Source of the DNA: JALZVT01 sp964519335
GTDB lineage: Bacteria; Pseudomonadota; Gammaproteobacteria; Pseudomonadales; Azotimanducaceae
DNA: 29,245 bases
Direction: 5' to 3'
NCBI GenBank assembly: GCA_964519335.1
Contig: CAZFIA010000038.1
Coordinates: forward strand, 1-29,245
Within the stretch, counting starts at the first letter, position 1. Each line of letters opens with the position of its first letter. Of this stretch, positions 22,652 to 29,245 are shown piece by piece. The position numbers were made by a program, and so were the translations under genes. Under the pieces are notes generated by a model. It had not been told where the DNA came from. It did no database searches and saw only the letters and a program-made list of their open reading frames with translations.

Positions 22652-23842
22652 GTGCAATTTATCGATGAAGCGAGCATCTTGGTTGAAGCGGGCAAAGGCG
22701 GCGCGGGCTGTCTGAGCTTTCGTCGAGAGAAATACGTTGCCAAAGGGGGGCCAAACGGTGGCGATGGCGGCGACGGTGGCAGCGTCTACCTCATTGCAGA
22801 TTCGGCACTCAATACCCTCGTAGATTTCCGCTATCAGCCGCGGTACCGCGCAAAGAACGGCCAGCCTGGCAGTGGCCGAAACATGACCGGGGCAGCGGCG
22901 GATGACCTGTACGTAAAGGTTCCGGTAGGCACCACAATTATTGACGAAGATACCCGAGACGTATTAGGTGATTTGTTAGCCCACGAGCAAGTACTCAAAG
23001 TTGCGGCGGGAGGCTATCGGGGGCTTGGCAATACTCGGTTCAAATCAAGCACCAACCGTGCGCCCAGGAAAACCACGCCGGGTACAGCGGGTGAGTCGCG
23101 CAAATTGCGGTTGCAACTCAAGCTGATAGCAGATGTTGGTTTGCTCGGATTACCCAACGCGGGCAAGTCCACATTGCTCAGCCGGGTGTCAGCATCAAGA
23201 CCAAAAATTGCGGACTATCCGTTCACAACGCTTGTTCCGAGCCTGGGGGTCGTAGGCGGTGATGGTGATCGCGCGCTGGTGATGGCAGACATTCCCGGGC
23301 TAATAGAAGGTGCGGCAGAGGGTGCGGGACTGGGTACGCGATTTTTGCGTCATGTCGCTCGTACCAGAGTGTTATTGCACCTGGTTGATGTCGCTCCGCT
23401 AGATGAAACTCACCCATTGGATAACGTCATACTGATAGAGAACGAGCTGTTGGCGTACAGCACGGCGTTTGCCGAGCGCCCGGTTATCATCGTGCTCAAC
23501 AAGATAGATCTTGTTGATGAAGATAGCCTTGCCCGGCTTAAAGCATTGTTTGCCGCCGAGTATCCAGATCGGGAGATACACGCAATCTCTGCGGTAACGG
23601 GTGCAGGAGTTGAGCCTATGATTCATAGTCTGCAAACCAAACTAATAGATTTAAAAGCAACTCTTGCTGACGATGAAAAAGCGCTGGCGGCAGACCAGGA
23701 CCTGCAGGCGCGCATAAGTCGAGATGTGATGTCGCAATCGATGGGTGTGGTTGCGCCGCTTGGAGCTCCTCATGGCGAAAACGATGATGAAGATGACGAC
23801 GACGAAGATCACAATGTCGAAGTAATTTATACCAATGAATAA
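22652..23842 (+). CDS. obgE: Obg family GTPase
   Basis: This 396-residue protein has the glycine-rich Obg fold (about 1-158, with NGGDGGDGGSVYL and GAAADDLYVKVPVGT). A G domain follows with the motifs GLPNAGKST, DIPGLIEGAAEGAGLG, NKIDL and ISAVTG. The C-terminal tail is strongly acidic (about 373-391, rich in Asp/Glu). Obg acts in 50S assembly and the stringent response. The start is GTG 22652, with AAGAGA a few bases upstream. Its 3' end overlaps proB by eight bases. The order rplU-rpmA-obgE-proB matches that known in Pseudomonas. Confidence 0.97.
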   Translation: MQFIDEASILVEAGKGGAGCLSFRREKYVAKGGPNGGDGGDGGSVYLIADSALNTLVDFRYQPRYRAKNGQPGSGRNMTGAAADDLYVKVPVGTTIIDEDTRDVLGDLLAHEQVLKVAAGGYRGLGNTRFKSSTNRAPRKTTPGTAGESRKLRLQLKLIADVGLLGLPNAGKSTLLSRVSASRPKIADYPFTTLVPSLGVVGGDGDRALVMADIPGLIEGAAEGAGLGTRFLRHVARTRVLLHLVDVAPLDETHPLDNVILIENELLAYSTAFAERPVIIVLNKIDLVDEDSLARLKALFAAEYPDREIHAISAVTGAGVEPMIHSLQTKLIDLKATLADDEKALAADQDLQARISRDVMSQSMGVVAPLGAPHGENDDEDDDDEDHNVEVIYTNE

Positions 23843-24980
23843 ATCCTCAACCAGCTCGGATACGCGCGAAGGTCGCGGGTGTGTTGTCATCAAACTCGGC
23901 AGCACCATGGTAACTACTGCCGATGGACCAAACGTTGCGGGCATAAACGACTGGTGCCTACAGTTTGCGCAGGCGATAGCGAGTGGCGAGCGAATAGTAG
24001 TGGTTTCCTCGGGTGCGGTAGCTGCCGGTGTAGTCCGCATGGGAATGTCCGAGCGACCTGCAGATATGAATCTCTTGCAGGCAACCGCAGCGGTAGGTCA
24101 GCTTGAGGTGATTAACGCTTATAGCAGCGCTCTAAAGAAACACGATTTAACTGCAGCGATGGTGCTGCTCACCCATGCAGATATGGCTAATCGGGAGCGC
24201 TATCTAAATGCCCGGGATACTCTGATGAGTTTGTTAGATATGGGTGTTGTCCCCATCGTGAACGAAAATGATTCGGTGGCCACAGATGAGATTCGTTTTG
24301 GCGACAATGACGCGCTGGCCGCGATGGTCACTAATCTGTTGGGTGCGCGGATGCTTGTATTGTTAACCGATCAGACGGGCTTGCACGAACGCAATCCGGC
24401 TGAGCACGCGGACGCTCCTCTGGTTAGCGAGGCGCGCGCGAGCGACACAGCGCTCGATGCGATGGCAGGCGGTGCCGGGGCATCTGGCCGCGGGGGAATG
24501 ACCTCAAAGCTACGCGCCGCTCGACTTGCTGCTCGTTCGGGTTGCGATACCGTTATTGCGCGCGGTACGCAGAAGAATGTCATCACGAGATTGTTGGCCG
24601 GTGAGGCCATTGGCACCCGGCTGCGCGCAGATCTTGAGCCGCTCGATGCGCGCAAACGCTGGATAGCCGATCAGCTTCGATCCAATGGGCAACTCGAGCT
24701 AGATGATGGCGCGATCGATGCGTTGATTGGCCGGGGGGTAAGCCTGCTGCCGGTTGGGGTTGTTGCGGTTAGCGGAGAGTTTCACCGCGGTGATCTTGTA
24801 GAGTGCACTGACAATGCGGGCAGGGTAGTTGCTCAGGGGCTTGCAAACTATGACTCAGAGGGGTGTCGGGCGCTTGTGGGTCGCCGTGGCAAGAGCGCCG
24901 AGGATATAGCGGCGTTGGTCGGGTTTAGTGTGGGTCCCGAGCTGATTCACCGGGACAACCTTGTCGTGCTGGCCCGCTAG
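23835..24980 (+). CDS. proB: Glutamate 5-kinase
   Basis: This 381-residue enzyme phosphorylates glutamate as the first step of proline synthesis. The amino-acid kinase domain (about 15-270) contains VVIKLGSTMV, VVSSGAVAAGVVRMG, VPIVNENDSVATDEIRFGDND and GGMTSKLRAARLAARSG. A C-terminal PUA domain (about 290-375) follows, as in E. coli ProB. The ATG lies inside the end of obgE (8-bp overlap), so the two are translationally coupled. The gene is convergent with rpsT, only 22 bp apart, and no obvious terminator lies between them. proA is not adjacent. Confidence 0.97.
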   Translation: MNKSSTSSDTREGRGCVVIKLGSTMVTTADGPNVAGINDWCLQFAQAIASGERIVVVSSGAVAAGVVRMGMSERPADMNLLQATAAVGQLEVINAYSSALKKHDLTAAMVLLTHADMANRERYLNARDTLMSLLDMGVVPIVNENDSVATDEIRFGDNDALAAMVTNLLGARMLVLLTDQTGLHERNPAEHADAPLVSEARASDTALDAMAGGAGASGRGGMTSKLRAARLAARSGCDTVIARGTQKNVITRLLAGEAIGTRLRADLEPLDARKRWIADQLRSNGQLELDDGAIDALIGRGVSLLPVGVVAVSGEFHRGDLVECTDNAGRVVAQGLANYDSEGCRALVGRRGKSAEDIAALVGFSVGPELIHRDNLVVLAR

Positions 24981-25002
24981 CGTGCTCGCTCTTGGTCGTA
25001 TA

Positions 25003-25269
25003 TTAGGCGCTGAGCGCCTGAACCCGGGCGCTAAGCCTCGACTTGTGGCGAGCCGCCTTGTTCTTGTGAATGATGCCTTTGATAGCCATGCGGTCGATCA
25101 CCGGCACGGCCGCGGTCAACGCTTCGCGGGCCGCCGATTGATCGCCCCCCTCAATCGCCGCTTCCACCCTCTTCAGGTAGGTTCGAAACATTGATCGGTG
25201 AGAGGCATTGCGGGCCCGGCGGGTTATGTTCTGACGGGCGCGTTTGCGAGCCTGTGGGCTGTTTGCCAC
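25003..25269 (-). CDS. rpsT: 30S ribosomal protein S20
   Basis: This 88-residue S20 begins MANSPQARKRARQNITRRARNASHRS and contains AIKGIIHKNKAARHKSRLSARV. It binds 16S rRNA early in 30S assembly. The start is GTG 25269, with GAGGAA nine bases before it. In E. coli rpsT a non-ATG start (UUG) takes part in autoregulation by S20; a non-ATG start here would allow similar control (inference). It has its own promoter overlapping the murJ start. Confidence 0.98.
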   Translation of the reverse strand: MANSPQARKRARQNITRRARNASHRSMFRTYLKRVEAAIEGGDQSAAREALTAAVPVIDRMAIKGIIHKNKAARHKSRLSARVQALSA

Positions 25270-25310
25270 GCGATATTCCTCGCTTAAGCTTGGGGAAAAA
25301 AGAGCGCGCC

Positions 25311-25339
25311 AATATGCCGGTGGGCGGATAAAGTGTCAA
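25311..25339 (-). promoter_or_regulatory. Sigma-70 promoter for rpsT
   Basis: Read on the minus strand, TTGACA (25339-25334, 6/6) is followed after 17 bp by CATATT (25316-25311, 4/6). Transcription should begin near 25304, giving a leader of about 35 bases. The discriminator after the -10 is GC-rich (GGCGCGC), as in stringently controlled ribosomal promoters. The -35 box overlaps the start codon region of the divergent murJ gene. Confidence 0.75.
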
Positions 25340-26895
25340 CTCCAGAAACAGACACCCCGCCAAATCTGGTGCGCCAGGGTACCGTTGTTTCATCCATGAC
25401 CCTGCTGTCGCGGATCAGCGGCTTTGGCCGGGATGTGGTGCTGTCGCATTTCTTTGGCGCCGCGGCAGCGGCAGACGCCTTCTTTGTTGCCTTCCGAATT
25501 CCCAACTATTTCCGCCGTCTGTTTGCCGAGGGGGCGTTTGCTCAGGCGTTCATTCCTGTGCTTGCCGACTACAACGATGGCCCTTTTGACCGGCTAAAAC
25601 ACTTCACCCGAGTGATGGCGGGTAATCTATTGTTGTCAGTTTCGCTGGTGACTCTGGTTGGGGTGCTTGCTGCACCGCTGTTGGTCGTGGTTTTTGCGCC
25701 TGGGTTTAGCGATCAGGTGGCGCAGCTCACTCTGACCGCTGACCTGCTACGAGTGACTTTTCCCTACTTGCTGTTTATCTCACTCACGGCGTTTGCAGGT
25801 GCGGTACTTAACTCAAAGGGCCAGTTTGCCATTCCGGCGTTCACTCCCGTGTTATTGAATCTGTGCCTTATCGTCGCTGCACTTGCCGTGACTCCACTCT
25901 TTGACACGCCCGTTATGGGCTTGGCCTGGGGAGTGTTCGCGGCCGGTATACTGCAATTCTTGTTTCAGTTACCGGCAATACGGCGGTTGGAGTTGCTTGC
26001 GCGTCCGCGGTTGGATTTCAACGACCCGGGTGCGTCTCAAGTTGGGCGGTTGTTGTTACCCGCCATTGTTGCCGCATCTGCCAGTCAAATTAACACCCTG
26101 ATCGACACCATGCTCGCATCGACGCTTGTGACCGGCAGTATTTCCTGGCTCTACTACGCCGATCGATTGCTTGAGTTGCCGGTAGGGCTGGTAGCGGTTG
26201 CGCTTGGCACTGTGTTGCTGCCTAACCTATCGCGCCTGCACGCCGCAAAAGAGCCTGGGTCGTTTTCGGCGACGCTCGATTGGGGTGTGCGCATGACTAT
26301 TGTTCTGGGGCTGCCGGCAGCCGCGGCGTTGTACGTGCTCGCATTACCACTGGTTAGTGGCATTTTCTTGCACGGTGAAATGACCAGCTTTGATGCCAAA
26401 ATGAGTGCGCTGGGGCTCAGGGCTTTTTCGGCGGGACTTATAGGTATGCTGCTCGTGAAAGTACTTGCGCCGGGTTATTTTGCTCGCAAAGACACACGCA
26501 CGCCGCTTAATTTTGCCTTTATCGCGGTTGGTTTGAACGTGGTTTTGAACTTGAGCCTTTACAAAATTATGGGGCACGTAGGACTCGCGCTTGCAACGAG
26601 CGCAGCGGCTCTGGTGAATGGCGCGCTTTTGTTCCGCGGATTGATCAAAGGGGGTATTTATACGCCCAGTGCGTTGGCCAGAAATACACTGTTGCAAACC
26701 TGTGCGGCGGTGCTTGCGATGGTTGTGGTTCTAGTTAGCATCAATCCTGCAGATTCTTATTGGTTGCAGGCCTCGATGGTCGATCGATGGTTGTGGATTG
26801 GGCTGTTGTGCGGGGTGGGGGCAGCTGCTTATGCTTGTGTTGCCCTACTGTGTGGCCTTCGTCCGGCAAGCCTTAAGCACAGCTTGCAATCCTGA
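25333..26895 (+). CDS. murJ: Lipid II flippase MurJ
   Basis: This 520-residue MOP-superfamily membrane protein moves lipid II across the inner membrane for peptidoglycan synthesis. About 14 hydrophobic helices are visible. Typical segments are TLLSRISGFGRDVVLSHFFGAAAAADAFFVAFRIPNYFRRLFAEGAFAQAFIPVL at the N-terminus and INTLIDTMLASTL with SWLYYADRLLELPVGLVAVALGTVLLPNLSR in the middle. APGYFARKDTRTPLNFA follows. The start is GTG 25333 with GGCGGA shortly upstream. It is divergent from rpsT over a 63-bp region and precedes ribF by 21 bp. Confidence 0.97.
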   Translation: MSTPETDTPPNLVRQGTVVSSMTLLSRISGFGRDVVLSHFFGAAAAADAFFVAFRIPNYFRRLFAEGAFAQAFIPVLADYNDGPFDRLKHFTRVMAGNLLLSVSLVTLVGVLAAPLLVVVFAPGFSDQVAQLTLTADLLRVTFPYLLFISLTAFAGAVLNSKGQFAIPAFTPVLLNLCLIVAALAVTPLFDTPVMGLAWGVFAAGILQFLFQLPAIRRLELLARPRLDFNDPGASQVGRLLLPAIVAASASQINTLIDTMLASTLVTGSISWLYYADRLLELPVGLVAVALGTVLLPNLSRLHAAKEPGSFSATLDWGVRMTIVLGLPAAAALYVLALPLVSGIFLHGEMTSFDAKMSALGLRAFSAGLIGMLLVKVLAPGYFARKDTRTPLNFAFIAVGLNVVLNLSLYKIMGHVGLALATSAAALVNGALLFRGLIKGGIYTPSALARNTLLQTCAAVLAMVVVLVSINPADSYWLQASMVDRWLWIGLLCGVGAAAYACVALLCGLRPASLKHSLQS

Positions 26896-26916
26896 AGATG
26901 CGGTTATAATCAGCGT
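26884..26916 (+). promoter_or_regulatory. Candidate promoter giving a leaderless ribF transcript
   Basis: A perfect TATAAT (26905-26910) ends six bases before the ATG of ribF, so the predicted start of transcription falls at or next to the A of the ATG. The -35 candidate TTGCAA (26884-26889, 4/6) is 15 bp upstream, shorter than ideal. No Shine-Dalgarno is seen before ribF, which fits a leaderless message. ribF could also be read from the murJ transcript. Confidence 0.5.
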
Positions 26917-27891
26917 ATGGAAATTATTCGCGGTCTGCACAATATACGCCCTGAACATCGCGGTTGCGTGGCCACTATAGGCAACTTCGATGGGGTTCAC
27001 CGTGGCCATCAGATGATGCTCGAGCAGCTTATTGCAAAGGCCGATGAGTATGCGGTTGCAAGTTTGCTTATCACTTTTGAGCCATTGCCTCGTGAATATT
27101 TCCAGCGCGGCGAGCTGCCGCCACGCTTAACCCGGTTCCGCGAAAAAATTACGCTGTTGTCCCAAACTCGAATCGATCGGGTTCTGTGTATTCCCTTTAA
27201 TAAAGAGCTTTCCCAGATACCCGCAGAATCCATCGTTGACGACTTGCTCGTTAAGCGGTTGGGCGTTCACTACATTTTAGTCGGCGATGATTTTCGGTTT
27301 GGTAACGGCGCGGCAGGCGACTATGCGTTGTTAAAGCGCAAGGGTGATGGGGGTGATGGACGTGATGGGCAGAAAGGCAAGGGTTTTGGCGTTGGTGAGA
27401 TGCAAACCCTTGAGGTTGCCGGGGGACGTGTAAGCAGTACCCGGGTAAGAGAGGCGCTGGGTGTCGGTGACTTTGAGCGCGCTCGAGAGCTTTTGGGTTA
27501 TTCCTATTTCATCATGGGCAGAGTGGTATACGGCCGCCAACTGGGACGACAGCTTGGTGTGCCCACGGCCAACATTCGCCTGCAGCGCTACAAGGCAGCG
27601 CTTGAAGGTGTATACGCCGTCCGGGTCAGCGGGCTGGATCGCGACTACACGGGCATTGCCAACATTGGCGTCCGGCCAACCGTCGAGGGTAAAGAGCCAC
27701 TGCTCGAAGTACACATATTTGATTTTACTGGCGACATTTATGGTCAGCTATTAAGCGTCACTTTTTGCTGCAAGTTGCGTGACGAGCAGAAATTCGACGG
27801 CCTCGATGCGCTTAAAACACAGATTCATGCTGATATGGAGCAAGCCCGGGACTGGTTTGAAGCGGGTGGATCGAGTGCAAAAACAACCTAG
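26917..27891 (+). CDS. ribF: Bifunctional riboflavin kinase / FMN adenylyltransferase
   Basis: This 324-residue enzyme makes FMN and then FAD from riboflavin. The N-terminal adenylyltransferase domain has IGNFDGVHRGHQMM (about 21-34), LVGDDFRFGNGAAGDYALL and GGRVSSTRVREAL. The C-terminal kinase domain (about 195-315) has GRVVYGRQLGRQLGVPTANI and GVYAVRV. An inserted Gly/Lys/Asp-rich stretch (about 142-158, KGDGGDGRDGQKGKG) lengthens the loop between them. The ATG lacks a Shine-Dalgarno and sits six bases after a perfect TATAAT. lspA starts 14 bp after the ribF stop; in related genomes ileS lies between them. Confidence 0.97.
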   Translation: MEIIRGLHNIRPEHRGCVATIGNFDGVHRGHQMMLEQLIAKADEYAVASLLITFEPLPREYFQRGELPPRLTRFREKITLLSQTRIDRVLCIPFNKELSQIPAESIVDDLLVKRLGVHYILVGDDFRFGNGAAGDYALLKRKGDGGDGRDGQKGKGFGVGEMQTLEVAGGRVSSTRVREALGVGDFERARELLGYSYFIMGRVVYGRQLGRQLGVPTANIRLQRYKAALEGVYAVRVSGLDRDYTGIANIGVRPTVEGKEPLLEVHIFDFTGDIYGQLLSVTFCCKLRDEQKFDGLDALKTQIHADMEQARDWFEAGGSSAKTT

Positions 27892-27904
27892 TGCTGGAGT
27901 TGAT

Positions 27905-28435
27905 ATGTCGATGACTGACGAGGCTGCGCAGTTACCTACTGCAACGTTCTCATTTCGCCAATGCCTCGCCTGGCTCGGATTGGCTGCATTTGTCGTGGTG
28001 CTCGATCAATACAGTAAGCAATTGATTGTTGAACATCTGGAGTACGGTGAGCAGATAGGCGTTACTTCGTTTTTCACCTGGGTACACTGGCGCAATGAAG
28101 GCGCAGCCTTTTCGTTTCTGAATGACGCGGGTGGTTGGCAACGCTGGGTGTTTGTGGCGCTGGCTTTGGGGTTTAGCGCTTTTCTGATTAATGAGCTGCG
28201 GCGGCTTAGGCTGGGTGAAAACCTGCAGGCGTTGGCCTTTGCACTAATTTTAGGCGGTGCGCTGGGTAACATGATTGATCGGGCGATGCTTGGCTTTGTG
28301 GTCGACTTTCTCCGTTTCTCCTGGTCCGACTGGTATTTTCCAGCGTTTAATGTGGCAGATTCGGCGATCTTCGTTGGTGCTGTTCTTTGGTTCACACAAA
28401 TCTGGCGCGAAGGTTTTCGGGCCGAGCGCGACTAA
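27905..28435 (+). CDS. lspA: Lipoprotein signal peptidase (signal peptidase II)
   Basis: This 176-residue inner-membrane aspartyl protease cleaves prolipoprotein signal peptides. Four hydrophobic helices are visible. The conserved blocks include VLDQYSKQLI, HWRNEGAAFSFLND, GNMIDRAMLGFVVDFLRF and FNVADSAIFVGAVLWF, carrying the two catalytic Asp residues. The start is ATG 27905, with GGAG five bases upstream; a second ATG at 27911 is possible. The frame opens earlier (27779), but that part overlaps ribF. About 15 polar N-terminal residues precede the first helix. Confidence 0.96.
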   Translation: MSMTDEAAQLPTATFSFRQCLAWLGLAAFVVVLDQYSKQLIVEHLEYGEQIGVTSFFTWVHWRNEGAAFSFLNDAGGWQRWVFVALALGFSAFLINELRRLRLGENLQALAFALILGGALGNMIDRAMLGFVVDFLRFSWSDWYFPAFNVADSAIFVGAVLWFTQIWREGFRAERD

Positions 28436-28460
28436 CTCTAAACTTGTTAGCGGTATCTTC

Positions 28461-28490
28461 ACCAGTCTCTTTACCAGTCTCTTTACCAGT
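28461..28490. repeat. 12-bp tandem repeat between lspA and fkpB
   Basis: ACCAGTCTCTTT occurs twice in tandem (28461-28472 and 28473-28484), followed by a partial third copy, ACCAGT. The repeat is noncoding and lies just before the fkpB ribosome-binding site (AAGAGGGG, 28493-28500), so copy-number changes could alter spacing or leader structure. Confidence 0.8.
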
Positions 28491-28507
28491 ATAAGAGGGG
28501 CACAACC

Positions 28508-28981
28508 TTGAGCGACCTGATTGGTTCATCTGCATCTTCGGCGTCTTGGCGCATTGGCGAATCGATGGAAGTGACACTTCACTTTTCAATTCTTCTTGCC
28601 GCGGGTGATGAGGTGGACTCAACTCGTAACGGTAAACCTGCGGTGTTTGTCGTAGGTGATGGCAGCCTTTTGCCAGGGTTTGAATCTGCGCTCTTTGGTA
28701 TGATCGCTGGCGATGCCGCACAGCTTGAAATTCCTGCCGCCAACGCCTTCGGCGAACGAGTTGAGGGCAACGTGCAGCGATTGCCGCGCAGTCGCTTTCC
28801 GGATGCCGACGAGCTGGAAGAAGGGTTGATTGTGTCCTTCGCAGCACCCGACGGTGAGTTGCCGGGTGTGGTTTGCCAATTGTGGGATGAGTTGGTAGAA
28901 GTTGACTTCAATCATCCGCTTGCAGGCCGGGATCTGATCTTTGATGTCTCTATATTGAAGGTGCGTCCAGCCAATACCTAG
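28508..28981 (+). CDS. fkpB: FKBP-type peptidyl-prolyl isomerase, SlpA/FkpB-like
   Basis: This 157-residue cytoplasmic FKBP-fold protein catalyses proline isomerisation or acts as a chaperone. Conserved segments are VTLHFSILLAAGDEVDSTRNGKPAVFVVGDGSLLPGFESALFGMIAGDAAQLEIPAANAFGE and the inserted-in-flap region followed by FNHPLAGRDLIFDVSIL. The start is taken as TTG 28508, because AAGAGGGG lies seven bases upstream; the next candidate, ATG 28565, would begin just before the first strand and has no such site. The position after lspA matches the ribF-ileS-lspA-fkpB-ispH order of relatives, but ispH does not directly follow. Confidence 0.93.
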   Translation: MSDLIGSSASSASWRIGESMEVTLHFSILLAAGDEVDSTRNGKPAVFVVGDGSLLPGFESALFGMIAGDAAQLEIPAANAFGERVEGNVQRLPRSRFPDADELEEGLIVSFAAPDGELPGVVCQLWDELVEVDFNHPLAGRDLIFDVSILKVRPANT

Positions 28982-29103
28982 GTTGTTAGTTGAGCGGTAC
29001 GTCTAGTGACTGACAGCTCATCGGCTAAACCCTACCGCCTGGCCGAATGAGGCGATGCTTTCCTCGTGTTGCTCGCATAATCTGCCGGTAATATTCGCTC
29101 ATG

Positions 29104-29137
29104 CCCCCGCGGACTTTCTTACAGGTTAATGCGGGGG
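29104..29137. repeat. GC-rich inverted repeat downstream of fkpB
   Basis: CCCCCGC (29104-29110) and GCGGGGG (29131-29137) are perfect 7-bp arms around a 20-base loop. No T-run follows. It lies 17 bp before the partial frame at 29155 and could be a leader hairpin or part of an operator; the function is unknown. Otherwise I see nothing clear in 28982-29154. Confidence 0.4.
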
Positions 29138-29154
29138 TCAAATCGGGAGTTAAA

Positions 29155-29245
29155 ATGCGAGCCACTATTCAGCACTTTCTATGCCAGCGTTTTCTGTCTA
29201 AGCAAACTCTGCGGCTCAATCCCACGCAAGCCCTGCGTAGTCGTC
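29155..29245 (+). CDS. Possible 5' end of a gene truncated by the window
   Basis: An ATG at 29155, preceded by GGGAG at nine to ten bases, opens a frame that stays open for 30 codons to the window edge (MRATIQHFLCQRFLSKQTLR...). The product start is basic and cannot be assigned. In Pseudomonas, ispH and then minor pilin genes follow fkpB; this start is not ispH-like. The call is tentative because the frame is short. Confidence 0.35.
   Translation, partial: MRATIQHFLCQRFLSKQTLRLNPTQALRSR

Noticed and set aside
28461..28490. The 12-bp repeats before fkpB as a CRISPR or transcription-factor array.
   Set aside because: There are only two full copies, with no spacers and no symmetry.

Overview
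The window reads as a chromosomal segment of a Gammaproteobacterium. The right third, ispB / rplU-rpmA-obgE-proB / rpsT / murJ-ribF-lspA-fkpB, follows the gene order known from Pseudomonas and its marine relatives. The tRNA-Pro with encoded CCA, the gloA-type glyoxalase I and an AbgT-family transporter fit this too. I cannot name a genus; an uncultured marine member of the Pseudomonadales/Cellvibrionales-like groups is a guess. Two 100-N gaps, one flanked by an exact 55-bp overlap, suggest a short-read, probably metagenomic, scaffold.

Layout. 1-105: two GntR/FCD-type operator-like palindromes, probably serving a gene beyond the left edge. 106-1210 (minus): glyoxalase I followed by a glutathione S-transferase, likely one detoxification unit. 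1343-6636 (plus): a complete branched-chain 2-oxoacid dehydrogenase operon (E1 alpha, E1 beta, E2 and its own E3), with overlapping stop/start codons between the first three genes. 6658-7250 (minus): an unlisted 47-residue single-pass membrane protein and a 95-residue hypothetical protein. 7354-8985: an M48 metalloprotease lipoprotein with a repeat-containing tail. 9081-10484: a carotenoid-oxygenase family enzyme, ending in a hairpin shared with the convergent DUF1223 gene. That gene is split by gap 1 and becomes intact when the duplicated overlap is collapsed. 11759-12313: a flavin-binding pyridoxamine-phosphate-oxidase-like protein. 12323-14542 (minus): an exported hypothetical protein and an AbgT-family transporter. 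14636-16818: type I methionine aminopeptidase, a predicted beta-barrel outer-membrane protein and a TPR protein, followed by tRNA-Pro(CGG).

16943-21701 (minus) looks like one transcription unit: ispB, a secreted TAP-type alpha/beta hydrolase with a hexapeptide-repeat tail (gap 2 lies in the repeat), and a NatA/NatB-type ABC exporter. ispB is divergent from rplU-rpmA-obgE-proB (ribosomal proteins, ribosome-assembly GTPase, proline synthesis). rpsT (minus) and murJ (plus) share a 63-bp divergent region containing a clear rpsT promoter. ribF, lspA and fkpB follow, but ileS, which normally lies between ribF and lspA, is absent, and ispH does not directly follow fkpB.

Most of the window is core metabolism and housekeeping. 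I did not find a convincing undescribed system. The items most worth a second look are the displaced ileS, the possible leaderless start of ribF, the 47-residue membrane protein, the hydrolase-ABC unit with its repeat tail, and the operator pair at the left edge.
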